The notes: generated from the sequence alone by a model not told the origin. A DNA stretch of 35,254 nucleotides from Komagataeibacter sp. FXV3 (GCF_015155755.1 NZ_VWPI01000019.1:1-35254), one strand, 5' to 3'; positions 1-9,000 are shown, counted from the stretch's first letter. A program made the numbers and translations.

Positions 1-298
1 GCCTGTCCTCGCCGCCCGCGGCGACCGCGGCCTGTTCTTCCGTATCGGCCTGCGCGCGTTCGGAATCCCGCACCGTGGCCGGGTCGATCTGCTGGATCAA
101 CGGGGTGGAATTGCCCAGGCGGGCGCGGTCTTCCTCGATCTGTGTCTGGACCTGTGCAAAGCCTGTCGCGGGCAGGGCCAGCGCGAAACATACGATACAT
201 GACCCCGTAAGCAGACGTCGCCGGACGGTGCTGAAGGAAAGGGCGGGAACGAAAAGGTTCGATCTCCCTGATAGATGCCGTGAATGGGGAAGGGTCAT
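1..298 (-). CDS. Secreted or outer-membrane protein, N-terminal fragment (runs off the left edge)
   Basis: Reading leftwards from an ATG at 298-296, the frame stays open to the window edge (about 99 codons). It begins with a basic stretch, then a hydrophobic core (LLTGSCIVCFALALPATGFA) followed by Q, which looks like a Sec signal peptide cleaved near residue 49. The mature start is polar and rich in Q, E, D and R with little else recognisable. Such a start fits a TonB-dependent receptor before its plug, or a TpsB/ShlB-type secretion porin before its POTRA domain; too little is present to choose. A Fur-box-like operator lies 16 bases upstream of the start codon, so iron repression is likely. 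No strong ribosome binding site is visible. I am fairly sure it is coding and exported, but unsure of the family. Confidence 0.6.
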   Translation of the reverse strand, partial: MTLPHSRHLSGRSNLFVPALSFSTVRRRLLTGSCIVCFALALPATGFAQVQTQIEEDRARLGNSTPLIQQIDPATVRDSERAQADTEEQAAVAAGGEDR

Positions 299-310
299 GA
301 TATCCGCCGC

Positions 311-347
311 AATTGAGAATCAGTATCAATAAGAATAACTCTCAATT
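311..347. promoter_or_regulatory. Fur-box-like operator upstream of the left-edge gene
   Basis: TGAGAATCAGTATCA at 314-328 matches the 7-1-7 Fur consensus TGATAATNATTATCA at 12 of 14 defined positions. It sits inside a wider inverted repeat, AATTGAGA (311-318) and TCTCAATT (340-347). Its position just upstream of the exported protein that reads leftwards suggests iron-dependent repression of that gene. Confidence 0.6.
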
Positions 348-404
348 ACATTTTGACGCAAAACCGTCAATCGCAAGCATCATGCGTATTTTGCAATGCA
401 GATA

Positions 405-923
405 TCAGCGCAAGAAAACTTTTGGTACACCTTCGCTATTCAGACACGACATGATCATCACACCGGTCCACAGGGACAGTGAAATACTTGCCCCGACCCG
501 TCCACGTAATGAAATGACCGGATTTCCCCTAAGTACCGACAGGTAAACCGAACGGTGGCACCACATGGCATTCAGCATGGCCAGCGTGATCAGCAGCAGC
601 TTGGGTGTCAGATACGCCCGGCTGCCGATGTGTACCGGGTCGTAGAAGAACAGCACGACACCCGTAACCATGGCGATGGCGAAGGCAATGTGTAGCGGGC
701 GTACCATCAACTGCGCCGTGGGCGCCAGGCGGGGCGCCATGCGGGGATTGAGGATGCCGAGGTCAAACAGCATGTCCATCCCGAAAAACATGGCCATGCT
801 GACAATGTGCACGATGCGGATCAGGTAATGGACCGGTTGCAGCCAGAAGTGCAGCATCCGGCTGTCCATTGCGACCAGGACCGCATAGGGCAGTCGCATA
901 AACGCGAGGGGATGGCTGATCAT
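405..923 (-). CDS. Small polytopic inner-membrane protein, iron-regulated context
   Basis: This 172-residue protein has about four hydrophobic segments: YLIRIVHIVSMAMFFGMDML, a stretch containing HIAFAIAMVTGVVLFF, a segment with LLLITLAMLNAMW, and a C-terminal one with ISLSLWTGVMIM. Histidines near membrane edges (IRIVHIV, RPLHIAFA, WCHRSVYL) recall small haem- or metal-associated membrane proteins of the CopD/DUF6644 sort, but I cannot name the family. The start at 923 is preferred because GGAG lies about ten bases before it; an in-frame ATG at 962 has no ribosome binding site and nearly abuts the Fur box. The gene diverges from the P19-like iron protein across a shared Fur box, so it may act with it in iron uptake or reduction. 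That role is inferred from position only. Confidence 0.65.
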   Translation of the reverse strand: MISHPLAFMRLPYAVLVAMDSRMLHFWLQPVHYLIRIVHIVSMAMFFGMDMLFDLGILNPRMAPRLAPTAQLMVRPLHIAFAIAMVTGVVLFFYDPVHIGSRAYLTPKLLLITLAMLNAMWCHRSVYLSVLRGNPVISLRGRVGASISLSLWTGVMIMSCLNSEGVPKVFLR

Positions 924-973
924 GGCAGGGGGTCTCCGTATGTATCGCACAGCACATACCATCCGTTGACAGT

Positions 974-992
974 GATAACAATTATCATTATC
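974..992. promoter_or_regulatory. Fur box in a divergent promoter region
   Basis: GATAACAATTATCATTATC matches the classical 19-base Fur consensus GATAATGATAATCATTATC at 16 of 19 positions. It lies between the membrane protein gene (reading left from 923) and the P19-like gene (reading right from 1105), so one site probably controls both directions in response to iron. Confidence 0.8.
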
Positions 993-1104
993 AGATTTGT
1001 GAAATCAGCCGGAAGGGAATCTGCAATCCAGGCATGGGATTACTGAAAGTTAAAAATAAAACAGAGACCATGACCTGATGTTCAGATATATGGAAACAGT
1101 CATC

Positions 1105-1632
1105 ATGAAGAAAAAGTGTTCTATACTGGCGCTGGCTATCACGGCCCTGCCTGTGGGCGTTACGGCGGCGCAGGCACGTGAATATCCCATCGGCGGCCCC
1201 GTTCAGGCGCATGACATGGAAATCGCTTCCAGCTACCTGACGGGTATCATGGTGGATCCCATGCCCGCCGGCATGACCGACAATACCAAGCCCGACACCA
1301 TCCACCTCGAAACCGACGTCCACGCCACTGCCGATAACGTGTGGGGTTATCCCGACGGGGCATGGGTGCCGTATCTTACGATCGGTTATTCACTGACCAA
1401 GGACGGCACGCCGTGGAAGGCTGAAGGCACGATGCACTTCATGACCGCCAAGGATGGCCCGCATTATGCCGATAACGTGCAGATGGACGGCCCGGGCCGC
1501 TATACGGTCGTGCTGACCTATTCCTCACCCGAACAGAGCGGCTTCCTGCATCACGTGGACAAGGAAACCGGCACGCCAGGATTCTGGAAACCGTTTACCG
1601 AGAAGTTCAATTTTGCCTATCCCCAGAAATGA
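1105..1632 (+). CDS. P19/Tp34-type periplasmic iron-binding protein (FetP-like)
   Basis: The protein is 175 residues from the ATG at 1105. A signal peptide (KKKCSILALAITALPVGVTA, then AQA-R) is followed by a single compact domain of the Iron_transport family (P19, Tp34, FetP). These are periplasmic cupredoxin-like proteins that bind copper and ferric iron and assist high-affinity iron uptake. Family hallmarks are visible: the early SSYLTGIMVDPM segment with its Met, HLETDVHA, the MHFM...GPHYADNV stretch and a late HHVD. Members usually sit beside an Ftr1 or FetM permease; here none is seen, and a Fec-type ABC importer follows 39 bases downstream. In-frame ATGs at 1078 and 1090 are possible, but 1105 gives the cleanest signal peptide. 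A Fur box lies about 110 bases upstream. Family call is confident; the transport partner is not established. Confidence 0.88.
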   Translation: MKKKCSILALAITALPVGVTAAQAREYPIGGPVQAHDMEIASSYLTGIMVDPMPAGMTDNTKPDTIHLETDVHATADNVWGYPDGAWVPYLTIGYSLTKDGTPWKAEGTMHFMTAKDGPHYADNVQMDGPGRYTVVLTYSSPEQSGFLHHVDKETGTPGFWKPFTEKFNFAYPQK

Positions 1633-1671
1633 TTTTTCCAGGGGTATGAGTACACAGGTTGGAGCAGGGTG

Positions 1672-2808
1672 ATGGGACGGATACTGGATCACTGGCGTGC
1701 GCTGGCATGCGGTACAGTGGTGGCCATGGGCCTGTCGGCAGGGCTGCCTGCGGCGCGGGCTGAAACCGTGACCGACCTGGCCGGCCGCAAGGTGGACATT
1801 CCGGCCAGTGTCCATCGCATCATCCTGGGGGAAGGGCGTCTGGTCTATGCCCTTGCCCCATTGGAAAAGCAGCACCTGTTTGACCGGATCGTAGGGTGGC
1901 AGGGGGAATTCCGTGGTGCGGATACCCAGAGCTACGATCAGTATGTCGCAACCTTCCCGCAGGCGGCCAGGGTGGCGCTGATTGGCAAGACCACGGCGGA
2001 TACGGTCAGTCCCGAACGCGTGCTGGACCTGCATCCCGATCTTGCGATCCTGACGGTATCCGGCCATGGGCCGGGGGCGGCGAGCGAACTGGTCACGCAA
2101 CTGGAAAGCGCCCATGTGCCGGTCGTCTTTGTCGATTTTCGTGCTGACCCGCTGCATGACACGGTTGCGTCCATGCAGATACTGGGCCGCGTGCTGCATC
2201 GGGAGACCGAAGCAGCGGATTACCTGTCCTTTTACCAGTCGCACCTGAAATACGTGACCGACCGGGTGGCGTCCTTGCCTGAAGCGCAGCGGCCCCGGGT
2301 CTTTATCGAAATGCTGGCCGCCATGCGCGAAAGCTGCTGCCATACGGCGGGCAAGGGCAACATGGGCGCGTTCATTACGGCGGCTGGTGGCCAGAATATC
2401 GCAGCGCCCCTGCTGCCGGGATATATCGGGGACATTGACCTGGAAAAGGTCATTTCCGCTGATCCGGACATATATATAGCAGACGGGACCAAGGGACCGA
2501 AGGCCAGCGGGCCGGGCCTGCGCATGGGGGCGGAGGTGACGCCGGACGTTGCACGTGCATCCCTGCAGCGTGTAACGGAGCGTCCGGGCATTTCCAGCCT
2601 GCGTGCGGTCACTACCGGACATGACTACGGCATCTGGCATTCCTTCTATGATTCGCCTTACAACATCCTTGCGGTCGAGGTGATGGCAAAATGGTTCCAC
2701 CCGGACCTGTTTGCCGACCTTGATCCCGATGCGACGCAGAAGGAACTGTATGACCGCTTTCTCCCCGTCAGGCAGGAAGGGACATTCTGGGTCAATGCGC
2801 GTCCCTGA
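1672..2808 (+). CDS. Fec/Btu-type ABC transporter periplasmic binding protein
   Basis: This 378-residue protein belongs to the periplasmic binding proteins for iron chelates, haem or cobalamin (BtuF/FepB superfamily). After a signal peptide ending near AARA, the family opening VTDLAGRKVDIPASVHRII is visible, then the characteristic pairs of lobes with ERVLDLHPDLAIL, and late DPDIYIADG. It would capture a metal complex in the periplasm and pass it to the permease encoded next. A CCH trio (RESCCHTAGKG) in the middle is unusual and might touch the metal or ligand. The ATG at 1672 has GGAG seven bases upstream; the adjacent GTG at 1669 is the alternative. The gene overlaps the permease gene by 14 bases, so they are one operon. 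Iron is the likely cargo because of the Fur-linked neighbours, but the ligand is not readable. Confidence 0.87.
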   Translation: MGRILDHWRALACGTVVAMGLSAGLPAARAETVTDLAGRKVDIPASVHRIILGEGRLVYALAPLEKQHLFDRIVGWQGEFRGADTQSYDQYVATFPQAARVALIGKTTADTVSPERVLDLHPDLAILTVSGHGPGAASELVTQLESAHVPVVFVDFRADPLHDTVASMQILGRVLHRETEAADYLSFYQSHLKYVTDRVASLPEAQRPRVFIEMLAAMRESCCHTAGKGNMGAFITAAGGQNIAAPLLPGYIGDIDLEKVISADPDIYIADGTKGPKASGPGLRMGAEVTPDVARASLQRVTERPGISSLRAVTTGHDYGIWHSFYDSPYNILAVEVMAKWFHPDLFADLDPDATQKELYDRFLPVRQEGTFWVNARP

Positions 2809-3901
2809 TGATGTACCGGTAAGCGCACCTGCCGTCCCGTCTTCTTCCGACCTGTCGGGGTATGCCCGGCAGGTGCGCGGCTCCTATCGCATGCTGCTGC
2901 GACGGCGGTTGGGGATTCTGGTGGTCATTGCCGTGTGTATCGTCGCGTCTGTCGTACTTGATTTCTGCCTGGGGCCGTCCGGCCTGTCGGTGGGGGCGCT
3001 GATCCATACGTTGCTGCATCCGCATGATGTATCTGCCGGGCAGAGTGTCATTGTCTGGCAGATCCGCCTGCCTTATGCGCTCATGGCCGTATGCGTGGGG
3101 GCGGCACTTGGGCTGGCCGGGGCGGAAATGCAGACCGTGCTGGCCAATCCGCTGGCCAGTCCGTTTACGCTGGGGGTTTCGGCTGCTGCGGCGTTCGGGG
3201 CCTCGCTGGCGATTATCCTGCAATGGCGGTTGCCCGGCGTGCCGGATGCGTGGGTGGTGTCGGCCGATGCCTTTGTGTTTGCCATCGGGTCCGTCCTGCT
3301 GCTGGATATGGTGTCGCGCAGGCGCAATGCGGGAACGGGCACGGTTGTGCTGTTTGGCATTGCCCTGGTATTCGCGTTCCATGCACTGGTTTCCCTGTTG
3401 CAGTTTGTCGCCAATGAGGACGCGCTGCAGGATCTGGTGTTCTGGACCATGGGCAGCCTGACGCGGGCGACATGGCCCAAGCTGGGGTTGCTGGCGGTGG
3501 CCTGCGTGGTGGTGGCGCCGCTTTCCTTTCGCGCTGCATGGAAACTGACCGTGTTGCGCATGGGGGAAGAACGCGCCGCCAGCCTTGGGGTGGATGTGCC
3601 ACGCGTGCGGCGGGGCGCGTTGCTGCGGGTCAGCATCCTGTCGGCGCTGGCGGTGTCCTTTGTGGGGACGATTGGATTTGTCGGGCTGGTCGCCCCCCAT
3701 ATCGCCCGCCGCCTGCTGGGGGAGGACCATCGTTTCTACCTGCCCGGCAGCATGTTTGTCGGTGCGCTGGTCATGTCGCTTTCGTCCGTTGCGGCGCGCA
3801 ACATCATGCCCGGTGTGGTGATCCCGACCGGTATCGTGACGGCGCTGGTGGGCATTCCGTTCTTCCTTGCCATTGTCCTGCGCAGGCAGGGGCTTTCATG
3901 A
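2795..3901 (+). CDS. FecCD-family ABC importer permease
   Basis: A 368-residue integral membrane protein of the FecCD/BtuC family, which forms the inner-membrane channel of type II importers for siderophores, haem or cobalamin. Multiple hydrophobic helices are visible, with the family motifs LPYALMAVCVGAALGLAGAE, NPLASPFTLGVSAAAAFGA, the coupling stretch RMGEERAASLGVD and GFVGLVAPHIARRLLG. The open frame extends further upstream, but starts before 2795 would bury the N terminus in the binding-protein gene and add an unrelated arginine-rich tail. The ATG at 2795 has GGAAGGG some distance upstream and overlaps the previous stop by 14 bases. The next gene starts in an ATGA overlap. The role follows from the family; the substrate is inferred to be an iron complex. 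Confidence 0.9.
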   Translation: MRVPDDVPVSAPAVPSSSDLSGYARQVRGSYRMLLRRRLGILVVIAVCIVASVVLDFCLGPSGLSVGALIHTLLHPHDVSAGQSVIVWQIRLPYALMAVCVGAALGLAGAEMQTVLANPLASPFTLGVSAAAAFGASLAIILQWRLPGVPDAWVVSADAFVFAIGSVLLLDMVSRRRNAGTGTVVLFGIALVFAFHALVSLLQFVANEDALQDLVFWTMGSLTRATWPKLGLLAVACVVVAPLSFRAAWKLTVLRMGEERAASLGVDVPRVRRGALLRVSILSALAVSFVGTIGFVGLVAPHIARRLLGEDHRFYLPGSMFVGALVMSLSSVAARNIMPGVVIPTGIVTALVGIPFFLAIVLRRQGLS

Positions 3902-4692
3902 TGGATGGCCTGTTCGCGGAACACGTAACCGTCAGATATGGTCGGCGCACCGTTCTGGACGACCTGACGGCCGGCCCGTTTCCAGCGGGAAAGGTATCTG
4001 CACTGCTCGGTCCCAATGGCAGTGGCAAGTCCACCCTGCTGCGCGCCATGGCGGGGTTGGGGGAAGCGGCGGGCCGGGTCATGCTCGGCCCGGATGAACT
4101 TTCGCGCATGTCGCTGGCGCAGCGGACGCGGCGTTGCCTGTACCTGCCCCAGACCCTGCCGGCGACGGTACATCTGCAGGTGCTGGAATCGCTACTGGCT
4201 GCCCAGAATGCCACGGGTGTCATGCCCGGGGGCATGGGTGGGGATGAAATCGATGCGGCGCTGCGTATGCTGGACATATTCGGCATAGCGGATCTGGCCA
4301 TGCGGTATATGGATGAACTGTCGGGTGGGCAGCGTCAGCTTGTGGGGCTGGCGCAGGCACTGGGGCGGCATCCCGATGCCCTGCTACTTGATGAGCCGCT
4401 TAGTGCGCTCGACCTGCATCATCAGTTTGCTGTCATGGAGGTGCTGCGGCGTGAGACGGAACGGCGCAACATCGTGACGGTCATGGTACTGCATGACCTG
4501 AATATTGCCGTGCGCATGACGGATTATGATGTGATCCTGCGCGAGGGTAAAATTATCGCGGCCGGCCCCCCGTGCGATGTCATTACGTCTGACACATTGC
4601 GTCAGACCTATGACATTGTTGCCCGTGTGGAAACCTGTAGTCGGGGATTGCCGCATATCATGGTGGATGGGTTGGCGCCTGTAAGTCACTGA
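3898..4692 (+). CDS. Fec/Btu-type ABC transporter ATPase
   Basis: This 264-residue ATPase powers the importer formed with the preceding two genes. Walker A (GPNGSGKS) is at residues 38-45, the Q-loop within LYLPQTLPA near 85, the signature LSGGQ at 141-145, Walker B (LLLDEP) at 162-167 followed by a D-loop SALD, and a switch His in VLHDLN. It starts in an ATGA overlap with the permease stop (ATG at 3898, with a second ATG at 3901), a sign of translational coupling. It is the last gene of the iron operon and is followed by a hairpin at 4740. Confidence 0.92.
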   Translation: MMDGLFAEHVTVRYGRRTVLDDLTAGPFPAGKVSALLGPNGSGKSTLLRAMAGLGEAAGRVMLGPDELSRMSLAQRTRRCLYLPQTLPATVHLQVLESLLAAQNATGVMPGGMGGDEIDAALRMLDIFGIADLAMRYMDELSGGQRQLVGLAQALGRHPDALLLDEPLSALDLHHQFAVMEVLRRETERRNIVTVMVLHDLNIAVRMTDYDVILREGKIIAAGPPCDVITSDTLRQTYDIVARVETCSRGLPHIMVDGLAPVSH

Positions 4693-4739
4693 TCGCTGGT
4701 TGAAAACAGTCTATTGATAAAAAAGTAAAAGTTTTGGGT

Positions 4740-4770
4740 GCTGCCTTTTTTCGAAAAGGCGGCATTTTTT
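4740..4770 (+). terminator. Hairpin with T-run, part of a dispersed AT-rich repeat
   Basis: GCTGCCTTTT (4740-4749) pairs with AAAAGGCGGC (4754-4763), with one wobble and a four-base loop, and is followed by a run of T. It lies 48 bases after the ABC ATPase and would end the iron operon. A second stem-like stretch follows (GAAGCTTTTTTGAAAAAA). A related but degenerate element occurs at 29724-29775, so this is probably also one copy of a genome-wide repeat. Confidence 0.7.
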
Positions 4771-6123
4771 GAAGCTTTTTTGAAAAAATTTACCAAAAGA
4801 TTCATTATAATTTGCACGATATCACAAGAATAATGGATCTCGCCCAATCCATACGTAATATTCAGGCCCTGCTCGTCCCTGCGGCAAAATATTGCTGCAG
4901 GGTTGACGGTGCATTCCGGCCGAACCGGGTCCATGGTAGCGCGCAGCCCAGCGTTGCATGCTGCGTGTGATATCAGGGAAGGCTGTGCCACCTGTAGGGA
5001 ATGGCTGACAGATGTTTTCAGATATTTTCCGCGAGTATATTAGAAACGTGGGGTTCGCCCAGCCATGTCCATAAAACCGACGGGATGTAATCAGGGACTG
5101 TCGCAATGCGATATGAAGGGCTGTGTACCTCGTTCATGGCTGTCATTCCCATTGCGATCGTTAAAAATTGAACCAGCGGTGAACAGGATCAGGGCTGATA
5201 GTCATATTGTCCATGGAACAGGAATGGAAACAGCGGGATTGGTGACATCATCCTGCTTTCTGCGTCTATTCATGGATTATCATGCAGGCATTATGATACA
5301 GTATGTTACCTCTTGCCGGGATTGGTCAGCATATCAACCAGACCTGAACATGGTGAACAGATATGCATGATGACATAGGCACAACCATGGCGTGTATTTG
5401 TGAAATGAATGTAATGATGGCAGATTACGGTCTGGTTTTGCAATAACGGAATAACAGCATGTATTGTAGCGCAGGTATGTGCGGATTACGGTCGGTAAGA
5501 TTCATGACATATGGATGGGGATCATGCTACCGACATGCATGGCATGCGTCAGGTCAGAATATGAATATATATTTGATATGATATGTAATTATTAAAAAAT
5601 TTCTGGTTGCATTATGATTTATTTCAGATATTATTTTATATAATAGGATGATATAACATATATTTACATAAAAATAACAATTACATGACTTTATATAATT
5701 AAAATGATATAGGTTATTTACTTTTACTCATGAATTTTGTTTGTATTTTGCATCTAATGCGATTGATGAGCAGGACATATATTCTATATGATGTGTTTAT
5801 AAAACATTGAAAATTCATTAACAAAAATCAGTAAATCAGAGATGTGAGATGCTGTTTTTTCAACTCCCCAAACAAAAAATTGCATATGTTCCATGGATGC
5901 GATAATGAATGGATTTATTATTGCGCAATCATGCTTGTCCGAATACAGAAAGGCGCACTGATATGCAACCCGTGCAGGCATTGCTGCGTATGTGCCTGTA
6001 ATGGGGATGATATAAAAAATATGCAGCAAAAGGCTTTGTTGTGGTTGCATAATAGACGCATGATTATTACTGATAGGGCAGACAGGTGCCCGGACGGCAA
6101 TCTACAGAGGAAAGATACAGACA
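4771..6123. other. Long gene-free region, partly very AT-rich, upstream of mucR
   Basis: I see no convincing gene here. Open frames on either strand are short, rich in Cys, His and Trp, and unlike any family I know. From about 5540 to 5900 the sequence becomes strikingly AT-rich, with long A/T stretches, unlike the surrounding coding DNA. A nine-base direct repeat ATTACGGTC occurs at 5424 and 5485. The region probably holds the mucR promoter and leader, and may be a binding platform for AT-rich-DNA binders such as MucR itself. AGAGGAAAG at 6106-6113 is the likely mucR ribosome binding site. Confidence 0.5.
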
Positions 6124-6624
6124 TTGGACAATAAAGATCTCCCGCATACCGAACTGGTATCCATGACGACAGAGATCGTGGCCGCACATACCAATCATAA
6201 TACCGTTGGCATTGAGCAGATCCCCACCCTGATCGAAACGGTTTATACTGCGCTGAAGGGGCTTGGTGCCGAAAAGGTGGTTGAACCCGCCCCGCTGCAG
6301 CCTGCCGTGCCGATCAAGAAATCAGTATTTCCTGATTACGTGATCTGCCTGGAAGACGGCAAGAAGCTGAAGATGCTCAAGCGTCACCTTCAGACGGCCT
6401 ATGGCATGACCCCGGAGCAGTATCGTGAAAAATGGGGTCTGCCCGCCAATTATCCGATGACCGCGCCCAATTATGCCGCGCATCGCTCGTCCCTTGCACA
6501 GAAGATCGGCCTGGGTCGCAAGGTTGTGGTTGAGCCGGAACCCGAAGTCGCGGCGGAAGCCCCGGCAAAGCCCGCACGCAAGACCCGTGCGCGTCGCAAG
6601 AAGGGCGCCGATGCACAGGCGTAA
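6124..6624 (+). CDS. mucR: MucR/Ros-family transcriptional regulator
   Basis: The 166-residue protein carries the Ros/MucR DNA-binding domain at about residues 69-125: DYVICLEDGKKLKMLKRHL, then MTPEQYREKWGLPANYPM and APNYAAHRS. In rhizobia these proteins bind AT-rich, T-A-step-containing DNA, oligomerise and act as global H-NS-like silencers. Only the first Cys and the His of KRH are kept from the zinc site; the second Cys is Asp and the last His is missing. This resembles the zinc-independent Mesorhizobium forms and is, as I recall, usual in acetic acid bacteria. The C-terminal tail is basic (KPARKTRARRKK). The start is a TTG with AGAGGAAAG 11 bases upstream; the ATG at 6163 lacks a ribosome binding site. 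A perfect terminator follows. The AT-rich DNA upstream suggests autoregulation. Confidence 0.9.
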   Translation: MDNKDLPHTELVSMTTEIVAAHTNHNTVGIEQIPTLIETVYTALKGLGAEKVVEPAPLQPAVPIKKSVFPDYVICLEDGKKLKMLKRHLQTAYGMTPEQYREKWGLPANYPMTAPNYAAHRSSLAQKIGLGRKVVVEPEPEVAAEAPAKPARKTRARRKKGADAQA

Positions 6625-6644
6625 TGGATACGCCGCATGATCGC

Positions 6645-6681
6645 AAATACCCAGCCTGGGAACAGGCTGGGTATTTGTATT
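6645..6681 (+). terminator. Rho-independent terminator of mucR
   Basis: A perfect 14-base stem, AAATACCCAGCCTG (6645-6658) with CAGGCTGGGTATTT (6663-6676), has a GGAA loop and is followed by GTATTTT. It begins 20 bases after the mucR stop codon. Confidence 0.9.
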
Positions 6682-7005
6682 TTCAGGGAATGAAAAGATA
6701 TTTTGCCATTTGTAATGACAGATGAATTATTGCGTTCCCGAACGTTATGAATGCATGCGGCTGTTCTCTTGTCCGTGGGGCTAGGGCCAGTCATTCCCCG
6801 TGTAAAGCGTAGTCCTTTGGGTGAATACCTTCATGCGGGGCAGGAGCATGATATTGCCTGTACAGTATATCGCAACGATATGATACACTATCCACCCCAC
6901 TGCCTGGCGGTGCCTTGTTTGTGCCCGGTGCAATAAGCCAGTCGGGAAAGAAGTATTCCGGCAGCAGGGTGCTGTATCGTGGTGACCGCCCGGTTGCACG
7001 CCACC
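6682..7005. other. Intergenic region between mucR and the M1 peptidase
   Basis: No gene is supported in these roughly 320 bases between two converging genes. The only structure I note is a short inverted repeat ATATCG-CAA-CGATAT at 6867-6881. No T-run hairpin for the minus-strand peptidase gene was found. Confidence 0.4.
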
Positions 7006-9000
7006 TTATTTCAGGCGGCGTATGTTATCGCTGCGGTCCGGATCGGGCAGGGTGTGGTCAGGATCAAGAATGGCCCTGTCGACTGTCGGACCGCCGGGGA
7101 AGGTTGCAGTCATGGTATTGGTCAGATGCCAGCTTTCCGTCGGGATGACCTGATCGACATGCGTGCCGTCGACATATTCCAGCCGTAACGTGACGGGCAG
7201 CATGAGCCTGCCCTTTGTGCGTATACGGACCTGTGTACCCTGACGGGCATCGTTATTGATATGGGACAAATCGGATATGCCGTAATCCGGCCAGTCGTTT
7301 TCAAAATACCAGCCACGCCAGAACCAGCCCAGATCTTCCCCGGCTTCACTTTCCATCAGCCGGAAGAAATCCGACGGGGTCGGGTGATGGTATGCCCATG
7401 CCCGGATATAACGGCGGAAGGCGGTATCGAACCGCTCAGGCCCCAGTATCTGTTCGCGCAGCAGCATAAGCCCGTACGCGCTTTTGAAATACGTGACCGG
7501 GTGCCGGTATGCTTCCGGCACCAGTTCCGCTGGCGTCATGAGGGGCGGTGCCTTCGGGTCTTTCAGCACCGGAATGATGTCATCGGCAGGTCGGCCGGTC
7601 AGGGGCGCGAATTCCGCGTCATGCTTGGGCGCGTATTCCCCATGGTTGAAATGTTGGGAAGCATAGGCGTCGATAAAGGTATTGAACCCTTCATCCATAA
7701 AGGCATCGCGTCGTTCATTACTGCCCACGATCATGGGGAACCAGTCATGGCCCAGTTCATGCGTGGTGATCCAGAACAGCGTATCGTTCCGGTCTTCCCA
7801 CCCGTCAAAGACAATGCCGGGATATTCCATGCCCGCCCCGTGGCCGCCCACATTGATGGCATTGGGCCAAGGATAGGGAAACCACTGGTTGGAAAAGTAT
7901 TCAATGGCATGTTTGACGTATTCGGTGGAGCGGTCCCATGCCTGCGGGCCGCTGCCTTCACGCGGGTAAACCGACATGGCCAGGCGTGGCACGGGTTTCC
8001 TGCCCGGTGCCGGACGCGCGGGGGGTAGGTCAATGCGTGCCGCATCCCACACAAAGGCAGGGGAGGCGGCAAAGGAGACGTCACGCGTATTTTCCATGTA
8101 AAAATGCCATGTCTTTTCCCCCATGTGCGCCGCGTGACTTGTGGGGTCCGTTACGTCATGCGCTGTGCGGATCATGACGGTCCGGTCGCTGCGGGCCGCC
8201 TGCGCCAGACGGGCGCGTTCGGTTTTGGTCAGCACATCACCCGGATTGAGCAGCGCGCCGGAACCGACCACCGTGAAGTTCCACGGCACCGTGACGCTGT
8301 AATCAAAATCGCCGTATTCCAGATAGAATTCCTGTCCCAGATAGGGCAGCGTGTCCCATCCCCGATGGCTGTCATAAACGCACATGCGGGGATACCACTG
8401 CGCAATTTCGTACATTTCGCCATCCCGGGCGGGGGTCACCGCCGTGCGGCCGCCCCACGGGCCGGGAACGGTGTAATGCCAGCGGATCCGGATCCGGACC
8501 TTCTGCCCATGGGGCAACGCCGTATCCGGCAGGACAAGCTGCATGCGGGTATCGAATATGCGCGGCGACAGTGGGGTTTCGCGCCCGTGGTGCATGATGG
8601 CGACTGAATCGATCACCATGCCGCCCGTCGTATGGGGATGACGTTCGGGATTGGCGAAACCTGCCCGGGAATGAGGCTGATAGATGTTCTGGTCCAGTTG
8701 CAGCCACAGCGTATCAAGGCTGTCGGGGCTGTTATTGGTGTAGGCCAGCGTTTCCTCGCCCGACAGGACATGGGCGGACGTATCGATACGGGCATGGATC
8801 ATGTAATCCGCCCGGTTCTGCCAGTAATCAGGCCCCGGCAAGCCCGAACCGGAATTGTAGCGGTTGGGCGCGTCAGGCAGGGACAGGGGGGCAAAGACCT
8901 GTCGCATGTCCATTGCGGTTGGGGCCGGGGCTGCCTGCGCCCCGATCGCCGCACAGCAGCCCGCACAGGTCAGGATGATCGCCAGCTTTCCGTATGCCAT
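7006..9000 (-). CDS. M1-family metallopeptidase (aminopeptidase N-like), exported
   Basis: A 664-residue zinc peptidase of the gluzincin M1 clan. A signal peptide ([20 protein letters not shown]) directs it to the periplasm or outside. A large beta-rich N-terminal half is followed by the catalytic domain: the substrate-binding loop [10 protein letters not shown] (about 386-395, the GAMEN equivalent), the zinc motif HELGH (414-418) and the third ligand Glu in MDEGFN (437). The tyrosine that stabilises the transition state may be in YFKSAYG further on. It would trim peptides in the periplasm. The ATG at 9000 has GGGAGG upstream. It lacks the long C-terminal domain of E. coli PepN, matching the shorter exported M1 group. 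It sits 92 bases after the TauE/SafE gene on the same strand, with no obvious functional link. Confidence 0.9.
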   Translation of the reverse strand: MAYGKLAIILTCAGCCAAIGAQAAPAPTAMDMRQVFAPLSLPDAPNRYNSGSGLPGPDYWQNRADYMIHARIDTSAHVLSGEETLAYTNNSPDSLDTLWLQLDQNIYQPHSRAGFANPERHPHTTGGMVIDSVAIMHHGRETPLSPRIFDTRMQLVLPDTALPHGQKVRIRIRWHYTVPGPWGGRTAVTPARDGEMYEIAQWYPRMCVYDSHRGWDTLPYLGQEFYLEYGDFDYSVTVPWNFTVVGSGALLNPGDVLTKTERARLAQAARSDRTVMIRTAHDVTDPTSHAAHMGEKTWHFYMENTRDVSFAASPAFVWDAARIDLPPARPAPGRKPVPRLAMSVYPREGSGPQAWDRSTEYVKHAIEYFSNQWFPYPWPNAINVGGHGAGMEYPGIVFDGWEDRNDTLFWITTHELGHDWFPMIVGSNERRDAFMDEGFNTFIDAYASQHFNHGEYAPKHDAEFAPLTGRPADDIIPVLKDPKAPPLMTPAELVPEAYRHPVTYFKSAYGLMLLREQILGPERFDTAFRRYIRAWAYHHPTPSDFFRLMESEAGEDLGWFWRGWYFENDWPDYGISDLSHINNDARQGTQVRIRTKGRLMLPVTLRLEYVDGTHVDQVIPTESWHLTNTMTATFPGGPTVDRAILDPDHTLPDPDRSDNIRRLK

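Noticed and set aside
1525-2700. A 391-codon minus-strand frame opposite the iron binding protein
   Set aside because: It is rich in R, H and Q without any recognisable domain and lies opposite a binding protein with a signal peptide and family motifs.
4822-5370. Open frames of about 95-100 codons on both strands in the gene-free region
   Set aside because: Their compositions are erratic, they overlap one another on opposite strands, and none matches a family or has a good ribosome binding site.
6867-6881. Inverted repeat ATATCG-CAA-CGATAT as an operator
   Set aside because: It is only six bases per arm and lies between two converging genes, so no target promoter is evident.
7261-8607. Long plus-strand open frames opposite the M1 peptidase gene
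   Set aside because: They are antisense shadows of a well-supported peptidase with an intact active site.
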